Assembly (NCBI GenBank): GCA_937893125.1
Contig: CALBHW010000025.1
Location: 1 to 63,492 of the forward strand
Length of the DNA stretch: 63,492 bases
Direction: 5' to 3'
From: an uncultured Clostridia bacterium
GTDB taxonomy: Bacteria; Bacillota; Clostridia; Christensenellales; UBA1242
The notes under the pieces are model-generated. The model ran no database searches and had not been told where the DNA came from. It saw only the letters and a program-made list of their open reading frames with translations. Shown here piece by piece: positions 42,110-51,373 of the stretch. Numbering within the stretch: the stretch's first letter is position 1; every line of letters starts with the position of its first letter. Both the position numbers and the translations under genes were made by a program.

Positions 42110-43081
42110 CTACTTTAAAATAGAAAAAAGCAAGTACATAACCGCCGTTTTCCCTTCCATTTTCCCCGACTTTATGTTTAAATCACATTCCACACACAAG
42201 TCATAAATGCGCTTTAATTCTTTTTGCGTAAAATATTTTAGCTGTGCGCGATATTTAGAAATCGCATATTCTTTTACATTTAAAAGTTTCGCTAACTCTT
42301 GCGAGCTTGATGAACTCCTTGCAATAAAGAATAGCCTCCTAAAATGGTTTGTTATAATTGAAACAATCGTAACAGGTTGCTCCTTATTTTTTATCATATC
42401 ATCCACAAGAAGAATCGCGCGTTCCCTGTCTTTATTGCAAATCGCATTTGTTAAATCAAAAATAACATACTCCAAATCTTTTGCAATGTAGTTTTCAATA
42501 TCTTCGCGCGTTAACTCTTTGCCGTCACCTTTGATGAAATAAAGTTTATCTACTTGCGTGTCTAGTTTTGTAATCGAGTTGTTGCAATAATCACAAATCA
42601 TTTGTTTTACATCATTTGTGGCAGATAAGTTATAATTTTTAAGTTTCTCTGATAAAAAATTTAAAAGATAGCCCGCACTAACGGATTTACAGTCTATATT
42701 TTCAACCTTGTCTTGAAAAGACGAAAAAAAGTCACTTTGTGCAGTCGAGAAAAAAACAATACAAGTAGTCATACAAGGGCGCTCTAAATATTTTAAAATT
42801 ATCTTTTTCTCTGCTTCATTTTTTTTGCCAACAAAATCACTCACCACAATAAGACGCTTTGAATCCATAAGTGGCAAAGCTTCGCAACTTTCGACAATAT
42901 TCGACATTCCGCGAGTGTAGTCGTCACCTATTTTCATAACATTAAAGTCTTTAAGCGAAATATTAAGTGCATCTTCAATCATTTTAAGCGCCGAAACAGT
43001 CAAATAACTTTCCCCGCCATTTATCATATATGCTGGGAGTATGCTCGCTCTCAAACTATTTTGCAATTCTTCGTATCTCAT
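42110..43081 (-). CDS. holA: DNA polymerase III delta subunit
   Basis: The clamp-loader subunit that opens the sliding clamp. From the ATG at 43081 (AAGGAG five bases upstream) it is 323 residues. It has the HolA pattern: AYMINGGESYLTVSALKMIE at the N-terminus, ALPLMDSKRLIVVSDFVGKK, and the helical C-terminal collar NHFRRLFFIARSSSSSQELA, AQLKYFTQKELKRIYDLCVE. The usual comEC-holA-rpsT order of Firmicutes is preserved. Confidence 0.93.
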   Translation of the reverse strand: MRYEELQNSLRASILPAYMINGGESYLTVSALKMIEDALNISLKDFNVMKIGDDYTRGMSNIVESCEALPLMDSKRLIVVSDFVGKKNEAEKKIILKYLERPCMTTCIVFFSTAQSDFFSSFQDKVENIDCKSVSAGYLLNFLSEKLKNYNLSATNDVKQMICDYCNNSITKLDTQVDKLYFIKGDGKELTREDIENYIAKDLEYVIFDLTNAICNKDRERAILLVDDMIKNKEQPVTIVSIITNHFRRLFFIARSSSSSQELAKLLNVKEYAISKYRAQLKYFTQKELKRIYDLCVECDLNIKSGKMEGKTAVMYLLFSILK

Positions 43082-43259
43082 ACCTTCTCCTTGTTTTGTC
43101 TCCATTATGTTTATTTATATAATTTCAATTTTTAGCGTAACTCTCTATGTCAATAGACATTTAACCACGATTCGACATCTCACTTAACTAAAAATTAACA
43201 TTTCTCTTAGTTGTACCAAATTTCCCCAAAAAATAAAATAATTCTACTTAACAAAAATA

Positions 43260-45413
43260 TCAATTCATCGCTAGGCTAATTTTTCCCACACTATCGTCAA
43301 ATACTAAACCATTTAGACTATTTATACGCTCACTCCAGTAACTTTCTTTTTCGAGTTTTTGATTATATATCCTTGCAATTTCAAATTGACCACTTAATTT
43401 TTCATTTAAGAAGGTATCAAAAGCGCGTCCACCCACGACGGAGCCATCAATGAACCCATATTTTTGTTTTGATTCTTGTAAAATCATTACTTTTGGCTCA
43501 TTTTCATAATAATAGTATTTTATGGTCAAATTATTGTCAATACACAACCTTTCATTGTCTTTTGCAAAAATGTAGTTAATTCCCGACCCTTCAAAAGAAA
43601 TTTCACCCTGATAGTAACTCGGCAAAACAAAGGTCGGCGAAAAAGGCGCGAAATAATCCACGAGTTGTTCAGTTCCTAACTCTCCTGAAGGTTCGAGTAC
43701 AATAATATATTTTATCTTATCAATTCTATATGAAATTAGGCTTTCATAGAGAGCGCTTGGTCTACTTAGGTCGGGATTTATAAGATAAAATTGGGACTTG
43801 TTGACCATTGCTAGCGCACCAATGCTTGTTTCAGGCAAAAACTCAATTTTATTTTCATCTACCCTTCTTGGATAGTAAAGAACAAGCAATCCCAAAATCA
43901 CAAAAGACGCCAAAAGATAAGATGTAATTTGTTTTGCTGGTGCTTTTAAAACAACATACTTACTCACAACAAACATATTCAAATAATAAACATATGTTAA
44001 TATGTCCCCAAGAACTGGCAAAGGTATAAACCTAAAAGGCAGTTCGTTTGATGCTTTATTTAAAAAGACAATTACATACAAAATAGCCTTTGGAATATAA
44101 TACAAAAAACTTAAAACTGGCAAAAGAAGCGTGAAAATATTTGTAATAAAAAGGATGATGTAAAACACTGTAAAAAGTGGAATTATGACCATATTTACAA
44201 AAATTGTCCAAGGTGAAATAGAGCCAAAATAATTCATAAAAATTGGAAAAAGCCCTAATTGCGCTGAAATAGATGTCACAAATGAAGATTTAATTTTCGT
44301 CCCAATTTGAGTCTTTGGTTTTATAAAATTAAACATATTTGAAAACATCAAAATGCCAAAAACAGCGAAGAATGTCATTTGGAAGCCAACATCAAGAGCA
44401 TAAATTGGGCTTATAAGCAAAATTATACACCCAGACAAGCTTATCGCGTTTAAGACGTCATATTTTTTTAGATAAAGTTTGCATAAAAGTGAAACAGTTG
44501 TCATTATGCTTGCTCTGACAACTGGCGAATTAAAGCTACACAGCGCGCAATAGAAAAACAAAAACGAAACGGTTATAATTAAACCAACCTTTTTGTTTAC
44601 TCTTAATTTTTCAAGCACAAAATTGATAACTAGCGCCAAAATGCTAATGTGTAAGCCCGACACGGCAAAAATGTGTGCAACGCCCGATTCTCTAAACTGC
44701 TGGATAATTTCTTGCTCAATGTGATTTTGGTCAGCATAAAGAGTGGTCAATGCAAGATTTCCCATTCTTTCGCCAAAACGCGATATGAGAAGTTGTCTAT
44801 TGTATTCCCTAAACCGCTCCACTAAATTGGGCGAAGCGCCAAGACTTACGATGTCTGATGGTGCTACGGTCACTCTATATTTAATATTTCTTGCAACGGA
44901 ATAACTATTTAAACTTCCGTCTTCTTTTAATGCGCTGATTCCCGAAATTCTACTCGCAGTAAAGGTTATAATGTCATATAGTCCAAAGTCTAAATTCTCG
45001 TTTTCACCTTTAAGCGTTATTGAAATTTTGCCCCTTAGTTCGGTTACTTTTCCACTTTCTTCGGTAATTTTTGCGTCAGTTAAAGTAATATAGGCGCTTT
45101 CTGTTGTTATCTTCTTTAACGCCTCAATCTTCCCAACTACGACCATATTATCTAGCGTGCTAAAAGTGTCGTCTTGATAGTTTTTGATAAAGACAAATGA
45201 ATAGGTCGAGAGAAATATAAAAAAACAAGTTGCAATAGCAAAAAATTTGTATTTTTCCCTAAAAAACAAAAGATATAAAAAGGCAATTGGTACAAGAAGC
45301 ATAAAAGAGTAATATAGGCTTCTATTCATCAAATATCCCATATGGACACAGAATAAGCCTAAGATAAATATGTAAAAAACCGTACGCAAATTTACAATCT
45401 TTTTAATTTTCAT
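43260..45413 (-). CDS. comEC: ComEC/Rec2-family DNA uptake channel
   Basis: 717 residues. Hydrophobic N-terminal helices precede an OB-like external region (about 85-165). The competence domain follows with FRESGVAHIFAVSGLHISIL, NSPVVRASIMTTVSLL and multiple membrane helices. The C-terminal region (about 540-717) aligns in position with the metallo-beta-lactamase-like domain of ComEC but lacks the HxHxDH zinc motif: the place expected for LTHxDxDH reads IIVLEPSGELGTEQLVDYF. DNA translocation may persist while nuclease activity is lost. Whether the strain is transformable is unknown. Confidence 0.92.
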   Translation of the reverse strand: MKIKKIVNLRTVFYIFILGLFCVHMGYLMNRSLYYSFMLLVPIAFLYLLFFREKYKFFAIATCFFIFLSTYSFVFIKNYQDDTFSTLDNMVVVGKIEALKKITTESAYITLTDAKITEESGKVTELRGKISITLKGENENLDFGLYDIITFTASRISGISALKEDGSLNSYSVARNIKYRVTVAPSDIVSLGASPNLVERFREYNRQLLISRFGERMGNLALTTLYADQNHIEQEIIQQFRESGVAHIFAVSGLHISILALVINFVLEKLRVNKKVGLIITVSFLFFYCALCSFNSPVVRASIMTTVSLLCKLYLKKYDVLNAISLSGCIILLISPIYALDVGFQMTFFAVFGILMFSNMFNFIKPKTQIGTKIKSSFVTSISAQLGLFPIFMNYFGSISPWTIFVNMVIIPLFTVFYIILFITNIFTLLLPVLSFLYYIPKAILYVIVFLNKASNELPFRFIPLPVLGDILTYVYYLNMFVVSKYVVLKAPAKQITSYLLASFVILGLLVLYYPRRVDENKIEFLPETSIGALAMVNKSQFYLINPDLSRPSALYESLISYRIDKIKYIIVLEPSGELGTEQLVDYFAPFSPTFVLPSYYQGEISFEGSGINYIFAKDNERLCIDNNLTIKYYYYENEPKVMILQESKQKYGFIDGSVVGGRAFDTFLNEKLSGQFEIARIYNQKLEKESYWSERINSLNGLVFDDSVGKISLAMN

Positions 45414-45746
45414 CTTTTACTCTTTAAACTAACTTCAATCGCGTTTAAGGAATCCTAAACCAAAATAATTTTACATCATTTTACAAAAAGTGTCAAAATA
45501 TTATTTTTAAACTCCATTTAAAAAATTTTGATTTATACCTTTAATTTAAATATAATGTTGGAGTTTCGCATATAATATTGCCCCTTACTCAATGATATTA
45601 TTCATTTCAAATGAAATGATATTTTCACCAATAATTTTGCGATAGCAAAATATCATTGTGCTATCAAAATAAAAGACAAAATAAATTTCATTCCAGTTAG
45701 AAAATGTCATTAAAAAATAAAAAGCCAAATTGGCTTTTTGTTTACT
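45414..45746. other. Spacer with a branched inverted-repeat structure
   Basis: CAATGATATT (45590-45599) and AATATCATTG (45649-45658) form a perfect 10-bp outer stem. They enclose CATTTCA-AA-TGAAATG (45603-45618) and TTTTGC-GATA-GCAAAA (45635-45650, overlapping the outer arm). No gene is seen. Confidence 0.5.
45719..45739 (-). terminator. tRNA-Glu terminator
   Basis: AAAGCCA-AAT-TGGCTTT with A/T runs on both sides, immediately 3' of tRNA-Glu on the minus strand. Confidence 0.75.
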
Positions 45747-45821
45747 TGGTACCACCAATGGGATTCGAACCCATATTACCGGCGTGAGAGGCCAGCGTAC
45801 TAACCCTTATACTATGATGGC
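45747..45821 (-). tRNA. tRNA-Glu (CTC anticodon)
   Basis: 75 bases. Acceptor GCCATCA/TGGTGGT, anticodon stem CTGGC/GCCGG with loop CTCTCAC (anticodon CTC), T-arm ATGGGTTCGAATCCCAT, encoded ACCA. Confidence 0.93.
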
Positions 45822-45839
45822 TCATTTTTTAACATTTTT

Positions 45840-45868
45840 ATTCTATCAAATAATTTTCAAAAAATCAA
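45840..45868 (-). promoter_or_regulatory. tRNA-Glu promoter
   Basis: Minus-strand TTGATT (45863-45868), 17 bases, TAGAAT (45840-45845). Confidence 0.7.
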
Positions 45869-46201
45869 TAGATTTAAGAAAGTTTTTTTCGCCAATTTAT
45901 TTAGAAAGAATGCATTTGTTTTGCTGGCAATTTAAGACGACTTATAGGAGATTTAAATTTAAAATTAAATTTTAACCCTTTTTAGACATAAATTTTTAAA
46001 TAATTGAAAAGAAAATAAAACTGGACGTGCATATTTATTATTTTTAAAAAATACATTTTAGTAAATTGATTTTTGATTATAAAATTTGTTACTTTTTTTA
46101 TAAAAATTAAAATTGGCACAAAAATTCGACTATTTTTACCCTAAAATTGCGCCAATTCAAAAAAAAATATACAAAATTTTAAAAATTTTCATAAAAAATG
46201 T
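45869..46201. other. AT-rich spacer
   Basis: An imperfect inverted repeat AATTGGCACAA/TTGCGCCAATT spans 46111-46157, about 45 bases before the promoter of the next gene. It may be a regulatory or terminating hairpin. No other feature is seen. Confidence 0.4.
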
Positions 46202-46230
46202 TTGGCTAATTTAAAATTTTAGTTTATAAT
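46202..46230 (+). promoter_or_regulatory. Promoter of the orphan gene at 46265
   Basis: TTGGCT (46202-46207), 17 bases, TATAAT (46225-46230). Initiation near 46237 rules out the upstream GTG at 46235 as start. Confidence 0.6.
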
Positions 46231-46264
46231 CAAGGTGAATATTTATAAAAGAAAAGGTATAAAA

Positions 46265-46639
46265 ATGAATAAATTTGTTTTTGCACCAAGAAGATGCGTA
46301 ATTTCAAATAACGAAATACAAAGCGTTGTCGCATACATTCCTTACCCTGCCGAAGTGCAAGGAAAACACGAGGTCGAAGGAAATTTCGTGTATGAGGTGA
46401 AATTTGCAAAAACGAGTTCCAAACCTAACAAAAATATTAAAGCACTAAACTATGACATCGTTGACCATATTTTTGACAATGTTGACGATTGTATTGTTTG
46501 TTGCCAAAATGTAAATAAAGTCATTTGGGACGCTTTCGTTTTTAATTGCAACTATGACGATTACAAACGCGATATTGAACAAATTAACGACTATCTTATT
46601 GGTAAAAAAACCCCAAAAGAAGTTGAAAGATGTATGTAG
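46265..46639 (+). CDS. Hypothetical protein, 124 residues
   Basis: Not recognised. The start MNKFVFAPRRCVISNNEIQS has AAAAGG seven bases upstream and a promoter at 46202-46230. It is a soluble, mixed alpha/beta-looking protein with acidic stretches (DYDIVDHIFDNVDDC-like region), a CIVCC cluster in the middle, and a C-terminal ERCM. There is no signal or membrane segment. It is a single gene with its own promoter and terminator, flanked by tRNA-Glu and aspS. Confidence 0.7.
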   Translation: MNKFVFAPRRCVISNNEIQSVVAYIPYPAEVQGKHEVEGNFVYEVKFAKTSSKPNKNIKALNYDIVDHIFDNVDDCIVCCQNVNKVIWDAFVFNCNYDDYKRDIEQINDYLIGKKTPKEVERCM

Positions 46640-46756
46640 TTCCATAATCTTTAATACCAAAAAAAATAGCTTTCCTATTCCCTTTTCAATTTTCAAAGCC
46701 CAATCAAAATTGATAAGTTATTTATCGCAAATAATAATGAACTAAATAGAATACAT

Positions 46757-46789
46757 AAAAACAAGTCGCATTGGCGCGACTTGTTTTTT
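46757..46789. terminator. Bidirectional terminator between orphan gene and aspS
   Basis: ACAAGTCGC/GCGACTTGT 9-bp stem (46761-46784) followed by T-runs on both strands. Confidence 0.85.
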
Positions 46790-46857
46790 GTAATTAACAT
46801 TTTAATTCTTTACTTTATCATTTTTTTGTATTAAAAGTTGGCACTGCTCATTTTTAA

Positions 46858-48609
46858 TTATAAATCAATTTTAATATGAACATCTTTTAATTGTTTATCA
46901 GTAACATTGCTTGGCGCGCCCATAAGCGGATCTTGTGCCGACTTATTCATTGGGAATGCCATAACTTCTTTTATGCTACTTTCATCGCACAAGAACATAA
47001 GTAGTCTATCAAAACCAATCGCTGCCCCCGCGTGTGGTGGCGCCCCAAACTTGAACGCGTTAAACAATGCTGGGAATTTTTCTTCGACGGTTTCTCTTGG
47101 ATAACCCGCGAGCCTAAATGCTTCAACCATAACATCTCTACTGTGATTTCTCACTGCTCCGCTTGCAAGTTCGACACCATTTAGAACAAGGTCATATTGA
47201 TATGCCAAGATATCAAATGGATTCATTTCTTTAAGAGCCGACATTCCGCCTTGTGGGAAAGTAAATGGATTATGAGCAAACGCAACATTGCCGTCATCAT
47301 CCTTTTCGTAAAAAGGAAAATCGACAATAAAGCAAGGTTTAAAGCACGACTTATCAATCAAATTTAACTTTTCACCGAGTTCGTTTCTAAGAAGCCCAGT
47401 CAACTTCATGGCCTTTTCTTTATCCGCATCGCACACGACAAACAATGTGTCACCTGCTTCAAGTCCAGCGATTTTTTTCAAATTATTCAAATCATTTTCA
47501 TCAAAATATTTTGACGCTGGCCCCGACAAACTTTCACCGTCAAATTTCAAATAAACTAGTCCACCCGCACCTTGAAGTTTGATAAAATCGGTCAAACCGT
47601 CAAAAAACCTTCTGCCCATTTCATTCGCTTTTGCCTTCAAAGCATAAATGTGCTTACCATTTAAAACTGTAAATGTATGGTGCGTAAATGGTTCGGTCAA
47701 ACAAATAAGCTTCAATGGATTTCTAAGGTCTGGCTTATCTGAACCATACATTTCCATCGAATCATTATATTTTATCCTAACAAACGGTGGTTTATCTACT
47801 TGAAGAGTTGTAAAGTGAGTTAGTGTATTATATAATATTGTTTGCAATACTTCCAAAATATCTTCTTGCGACAAGAAACTTCCTTCAAAGTCAATTTGAT
47901 AAAATTCTGTTGGACTTCTATCCGCACGCGCATCTTCGTCCCTAAAACAAGGCGCAATTTGGAAATATCTTGTAAACCCACTTATCATAAGAAGCTGTTT
48001 AAAAATTTGTGGGCTTTGTGGAAGAGCATAAAATTGTCCCGCGTTAATTCTACTTGGAACAAGATAGTCTCTTGCTCCTTCTGGGCTAGATGATGTCAAA
48101 ATTGGAGTTTGAACTTCAACAAATTCAAGGTCATTCATTTGTTCCCTTATAAACTTCAATAAATCAGCTCTAAGCAAAATATTTTTGTAATTTTGTTCAT
48201 TTCTAAGGTCGATATATCTATATTTTAATCTTGTATTTTCGTTTTGTTCCCTTGCTCTCACAATTTCAAAAGGCAAAGTCTCTTCGCACGCGCCAAGAAC
48301 TTCGAGAGTTTTTGCCACAACTTCAATTTCGCCAGTTGCCATATCGTGGTTAATATTTTTTTCTCCCCTAGACCTGACTGTGCCAGAAATCGTAACAGTA
48401 CTTTCTCTCGTCAAATTTTGCGTCAAACTATCGTCTTCGATAAAAACTTGCACAATTCCCGTTTGGTCACGCAATGTTAAAAAGGTCAAACTTCCCATTT
48501 TTCTAATATTATTGACCCAACCTGCGATTTTAACTTCTGCCCCGATATGTTTGCTCGACAACTTTCCGCACATATGAGAACGATACAAATTATTCTTTAA
48601 ACTAATCAT
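46858..48609 (-). CDS. aspS: Aspartate--tRNA ligase
   Basis: 583 residues, the bacterial length. N-terminal OB-fold anticodon domain (about 1-105; VKIAGWVNNIRKMGSLTFLT). The class II core contains FRDEDARADRSPTEFYQIDF (motif 2), the bacterial GAD insertion (about 290-420), and GAAIGFDRLLMFLCDESSIK (motif 3). It charges tRNA-Asp. Whether it also mischarges tRNA-Asn depends on gatCAB, which is not in the window. It is a single gene. Confidence 0.98.
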   Translation of the reverse strand: MISLKNNLYRSHMCGKLSSKHIGAEVKIAGWVNNIRKMGSLTFLTLRDQTGIVQVFIEDDSLTQNLTRESTVTISGTVRSRGEKNINHDMATGEIEVVAKTLEVLGACEETLPFEIVRAREQNENTRLKYRYIDLRNEQNYKNILLRADLLKFIREQMNDLEFVEVQTPILTSSSPEGARDYLVPSRINAGQFYALPQSPQIFKQLLMISGFTRYFQIAPCFRDEDARADRSPTEFYQIDFEGSFLSQEDILEVLQTILYNTLTHFTTLQVDKPPFVRIKYNDSMEMYGSDKPDLRNPLKLICLTEPFTHHTFTVLNGKHIYALKAKANEMGRRFFDGLTDFIKLQGAGGLVYLKFDGESLSGPASKYFDENDLNNLKKIAGLEAGDTLFVVCDADKEKAMKLTGLLRNELGEKLNLIDKSCFKPCFIVDFPFYEKDDDGNVAFAHNPFTFPQGGMSALKEMNPFDILAYQYDLVLNGVELASGAVRNHSRDVMVEAFRLAGYPRETVEEKFPALFNAFKFGAPPHAGAAIGFDRLLMFLCDESSIKEVMAFPMNKSAQDPLMGAPSNVTDKQLKDVHIKIDL

Positions 48610-48912
48610 TTTTGTCCCTTTTTCACTTTTTTTACGTAAAATGTCAATTTTGTAAAATTTGTAAGAATCTTTTTATAAAATATGATGCCAATAAAAATTG
48701 CAAATAAATATAACTTTTACCTATTTACACATAACTCGCATAGTAGGACTTTTTCCTTACGAATTATACAAAATTTACGCTATTATTATAACTTTTTGAT
48801 TTGTTTTTGTAAACAGAAAAAATCTTATTTTTATCAATTTTTCTTTAAAAATCTTTCTTTTTATGTTATTTTTGTCGTTTAAAACCATAAAAAAGAGAAC
48901 TTTTTGCATTTT
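48610..48912. other. AT-rich divergent spacer
   Basis: It contains the aspS promoter side and the upstream flank of the gene at 48998. No RNA or gene is recognised. Confidence 0.3.
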
Positions 48913-48930
48913 TTAGTGCAAAATGACAAA
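48913..48930 (+). promoter_or_regulatory. Shared upstream site, copy 1
   Basis: TTAGTGCAAAATGACAAA. The same 18-mer with one change is at 49424-49441. It ends 14 bases before the -35 of the 48998 gene, a position typical of an activator site. Confidence 0.6.
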
Positions 48931-48944
48931 TATTTTATTTGATA

Positions 48945-48973
48945 TTGAAATTTTTAATATTTTATAGTAAAAT
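48945..48973 (+). promoter_or_regulatory. Promoter of the gene at 48998
   Basis: TTGAAA (48945-48950), 17 bases, TAAAAT (48968-48973). Confidence 0.7.
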
Positions 48974-48997
48974 ATAATCAACAAAAGGGGAAAAATT

Positions 48998-49396
48998 ATG
49001 TCTGAGAAAAAACCTATGGGGAAAATTAAACGCGGATTACTTGTCAGCGCACCACTTGTTGTTGGAATGGCTATTGCCGTTTATGTTTGGGGCGGAAGCG
49101 TATTAAAATGTAAAAATCCAAACAAATCAACGTTAAAGGCTACTACACTTGAAAGAAAAATAGATAATAAGCAATCCAAGGCAACAAACCCAATAGTTTT
49201 GAGTCACGGCGAAAAAATTATCCTAGAAAATTACGGAAAAGATGTTATTTTTGAGAAAAAGGAAAAACAAGAATCTTCAAGTAAACAAATTGTTCAAAAG
49301 GATGATTGGACTCTTGATGTAAAAGTCTCAACAAAGAATAAAGACGGCAATCCAAACAATAAGCAAGTAAATATTGGTCTCGACTTTAATTTTTAA
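48998..49396 (+). CDS. Small membrane-anchored protein of unknown function
   Basis: 132 residues, not recognised. A basic start (MSEKKPMGKIKRG) is followed by one hydrophobic segment (about 14-34, LLVSAPLVVGMAIAVYVWGG), giving a signal anchor. The rest is Lys-rich and polar, ending in alternating beta-like sequence WTLDVKVSTKNKDG ... VNIGLDFNF. AAAGGGG precedes the ATG. It shares its promoter layout and upstream 18-mer with the next gene, and both proteins end in FNF, so the two are probably co-regulated partners at the envelope. Confidence 0.75.
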   Translation: MSEKKPMGKIKRGLLVSAPLVVGMAIAVYVWGGSVLKCKNPNKSTLKATTLERKIDNKQSKATNPIVLSHGEKIILENYGKDVIFEKKEKQESSSKQIVQKDDWTLDVKVSTKNKDGNPNNKQVNIGLDFNF

Positions 49397-49423
49397 GCTT
49401 TAATGACAAACGATATTTTTTTG

Positions 49424-49441
49424 TTAGTGCAAAGTGACAAA
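49424..49441 (+). promoter_or_regulatory. Shared upstream site, copy 2
   Basis: TTAGTGCAAAGTGACAAA, 17 of 18 identical to 48913-48930. It ends 15 bases before the -35 of the 49530 gene. Confidence 0.6.
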
Positions 49442-49456
49442 GAAAATAATTCAATA

Positions 49457-49485
49457 TTGACAAGTTAACTTGTTTGATATATAAT
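49457..49485 (+). promoter_or_regulatory. Promoter of the gene at 49530
   Basis: TTGACA (49457-49462), 17 bases, TATAAT (49480-49485): perfect hexamers. The -35 overlaps the palindrome AAGTTAACTT (49462-49471). Confidence 0.85.
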
Positions 49486-49529
49486 TTATCCATAAAATAA
49501 AAGATTGAGTTTTAAAAGGGGTATTTAAA

Positions 49530-51128
49530 ATGAATGAAAAAAAGATGCAATCATATGACAAATATACATACGACAAAAAAGTAAAGATTAAAGGTATTAT
49601 AAAAACCGCAATGATTGTTGTGGCAGCGGCAAGTTTGACGCTTACATCATACACACTTTTTACATCTAAAAAGAGTGCCGAAAAAGCAAACGAAAAAAAG
49701 CCAGCTGTTGAGCTTGTTCAAAACGAACAAGTAAACTTTGTTGCGCCTACAAAGCTCGTTATGGAACAAAAGAGCACCGAGATGGAAACAATCGGACATA
49801 TGCAAGCAATGACAGACAGCCTTAAAGAAGAAATCAAAGATCAAAGTGCTAAAACTTCAAACGAAATCTCAAGTCTCAAAGAAGATGTTTCTTCTTATGC
49901 TTCGCAAGTCCAAGAAAACAATTCAAAGTTAGACCAACTTGGCAAAAATGTAGACGCTCTTCACGGCGATGTTTCTTCCCTTGGCAACAATGTAAACGCT
50001 CTTCATAGCGACGTCTCTTCACTTGGTTCAAATGTAGATGCACTTCACGGCGACGTCTCTTCTCTTGGCGACAATGTCAGCAACATTGAAAACAAAGTAG
50101 AAGAATATCAATCGACGCTTGACAATAAAGTTGAAGAAGCAGTTAGAAAAATTGAAGAAAACAGACGAATTGAACTTGAAGCAAAACAAGCACAAGAAGT
50201 TCAAGACGCAACTACCCCAGTTGCCGAAGCTGAAGAAAATATTGTAGTAGAACCTATTGTTCAAGAAGAAACGCAAAATGTTGATTTTGAAGTTGCTCCA
50301 ACAGATATTGAAGCGCCAGTCGAAGCGGAAGAAAATCTTGAACAACCTGTTGAAGAAGCGGAACAAATTGTTGAAACAGAACAACCTGCAGTTGAACCAA
50401 CAGAAGAAGTTGCCGAAGAAAAATCAAAGCTCGCTTCGTCCACAATTGACCATTTTAAGAGAGAGTCAAGTTCAACTCACGCGGTTGATACAGGCGTTTC
50501 TTATAAGGATAGCACTTTAGCGGCGGCTGCCCTTTACAACAACATCATTACAACAAAAGAAAATGGTCAAGATGTCAGTTCTCTTGGAATTTATGGCGGT
50601 GTCGCATATGCAAACGGCAATTTAAAAACAAATTCTGTTGACTTAACTGCTGGCGCGATGTATAAAACAAAAACTGACAAAGGGCTCGTTACTTCGGTTG
50701 GCGGACAATTTACATCTTCTATCAACCCTAAGGCAGAAATTTCTCCAACAATTGAAATCAATGCTGGGCTTGGAAACATCAAAGTCGGCAAAAATGCGAC
50801 TCTTGATATTAACGCAGGATTTATGGCTGGTGGTTCAAATAGCGATAATTCCCCTTCTGGAAAAGTTACGGGAAGAATCTCTTGGGGCTCAAACTCATCT
50901 CAACTTAGTGACGATGTCAGGCTTTATGAGTTAAAGGATAAAATCAACAATGTTATTGAAAATGCAACTGCAAATAACAAAAAGTTTGCTAATATAAAAA
51001 ATGCAATCCAAACCCCTGATAATCCAACCCCTAATCCAACCCCTAACCCTAACCCTAACCCTACCCCAGAAACGGGTGCGCTCACACCAAATACTGACCA
51101 TCCAGAAACACCAGAATTTAATTTCTAA
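49530..51128 (+). CDS. Envelope protein with coiled-coil repeats and beta-barrel-like C-terminal region
   Basis: 532 residues, not recognised. A cytosolic basic start precedes a membrane anchor (about 22-45). A coiled coil (about 75-220) contains four near-exact 14-residue repeats of type NVDALHGDVSSLGN (about 140-195). A Glu/Val/Pro-rich acidic linker (about 225-300) follows. Then comes a stretch of alternating amphipathic beta strands (about 325-455: LGIYGGVAYANGNLKTNSVD, TAGAMYKTKTDKGLVTSVGG, INAGLGNIKVGKNATLDINA) resembling autotransporter or porin barrels. A Pro-Asn-Thr repeat (NPTPNPTPNPNPNPTPETG) ends in FNF. Barrel-like sequence is unexpected in a single-membrane bacterium. AAAAGGGG precedes the ATG. 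Confidence 0.75.
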   Translation: MNEKKMQSYDKYTYDKKVKIKGIIKTAMIVVAAASLTLTSYTLFTSKKSAEKANEKKPAVELVQNEQVNFVAPTKLVMEQKSTEMETIGHMQAMTDSLKEEIKDQSAKTSNEISSLKEDVSSYASQVQENNSKLDQLGKNVDALHGDVSSLGNNVNALHSDVSSLGSNVDALHGDVSSLGDNVSNIENKVEEYQSTLDNKVEEAVRKIEENRRIELEAKQAQEVQDATTPVAEAEENIVVEPIVQEETQNVDFEVAPTDIEAPVEAEENLEQPVEEAEQIVETEQPAVEPTEEVAEEKSKLASSTIDHFKRESSSTHAVDTGVSYKDSTLAAAALYNNIITTKENGQDVSSLGIYGGVAYANGNLKTNSVDLTAGAMYKTKTDKGLVTSVGGQFTSSINPKAEISPTIEINAGLGNIKVGKNATLDINAGFMAGGSNSDNSPSGKVTGRISWGSNSSQLSDDVRLYELKDKINNVIENATANNKKFANIKNAIQTPDNPTPNPTPNPNPNPTPETGALTPNTDHPETPEFNF

Positions 51129-51227
51129 TACTTGAATTTTCTTATATATGCTAGATAACAATAAGCATCATTATGATGGCATTAAAAATTTCGATTGTTT
51201 CAAAAAATTATTGAATTTATAAAAGAC

Positions 51228-51258
51228 AAAAAATCTCGGTTTAATCCCGAGATTTTTT
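51228..51258. terminator. Bidirectional terminator
   Basis: AAAAAATCTCGG/CCGAGATTTTTT hairpin with T-runs both ways. It ends the envelope gene (+) and the ynbB operon (-). Confidence 0.88.
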
Positions 51259-51373
51259 ATGTAATAATGTACTGTAAATACTTTTTTTTAGATTTCACAA
51301 AAATTCTTTTATAATCAAATTCATTTTAGCTAAAATCAGTTCAGAAATTTATACAACTCTTTAAAATATATTT

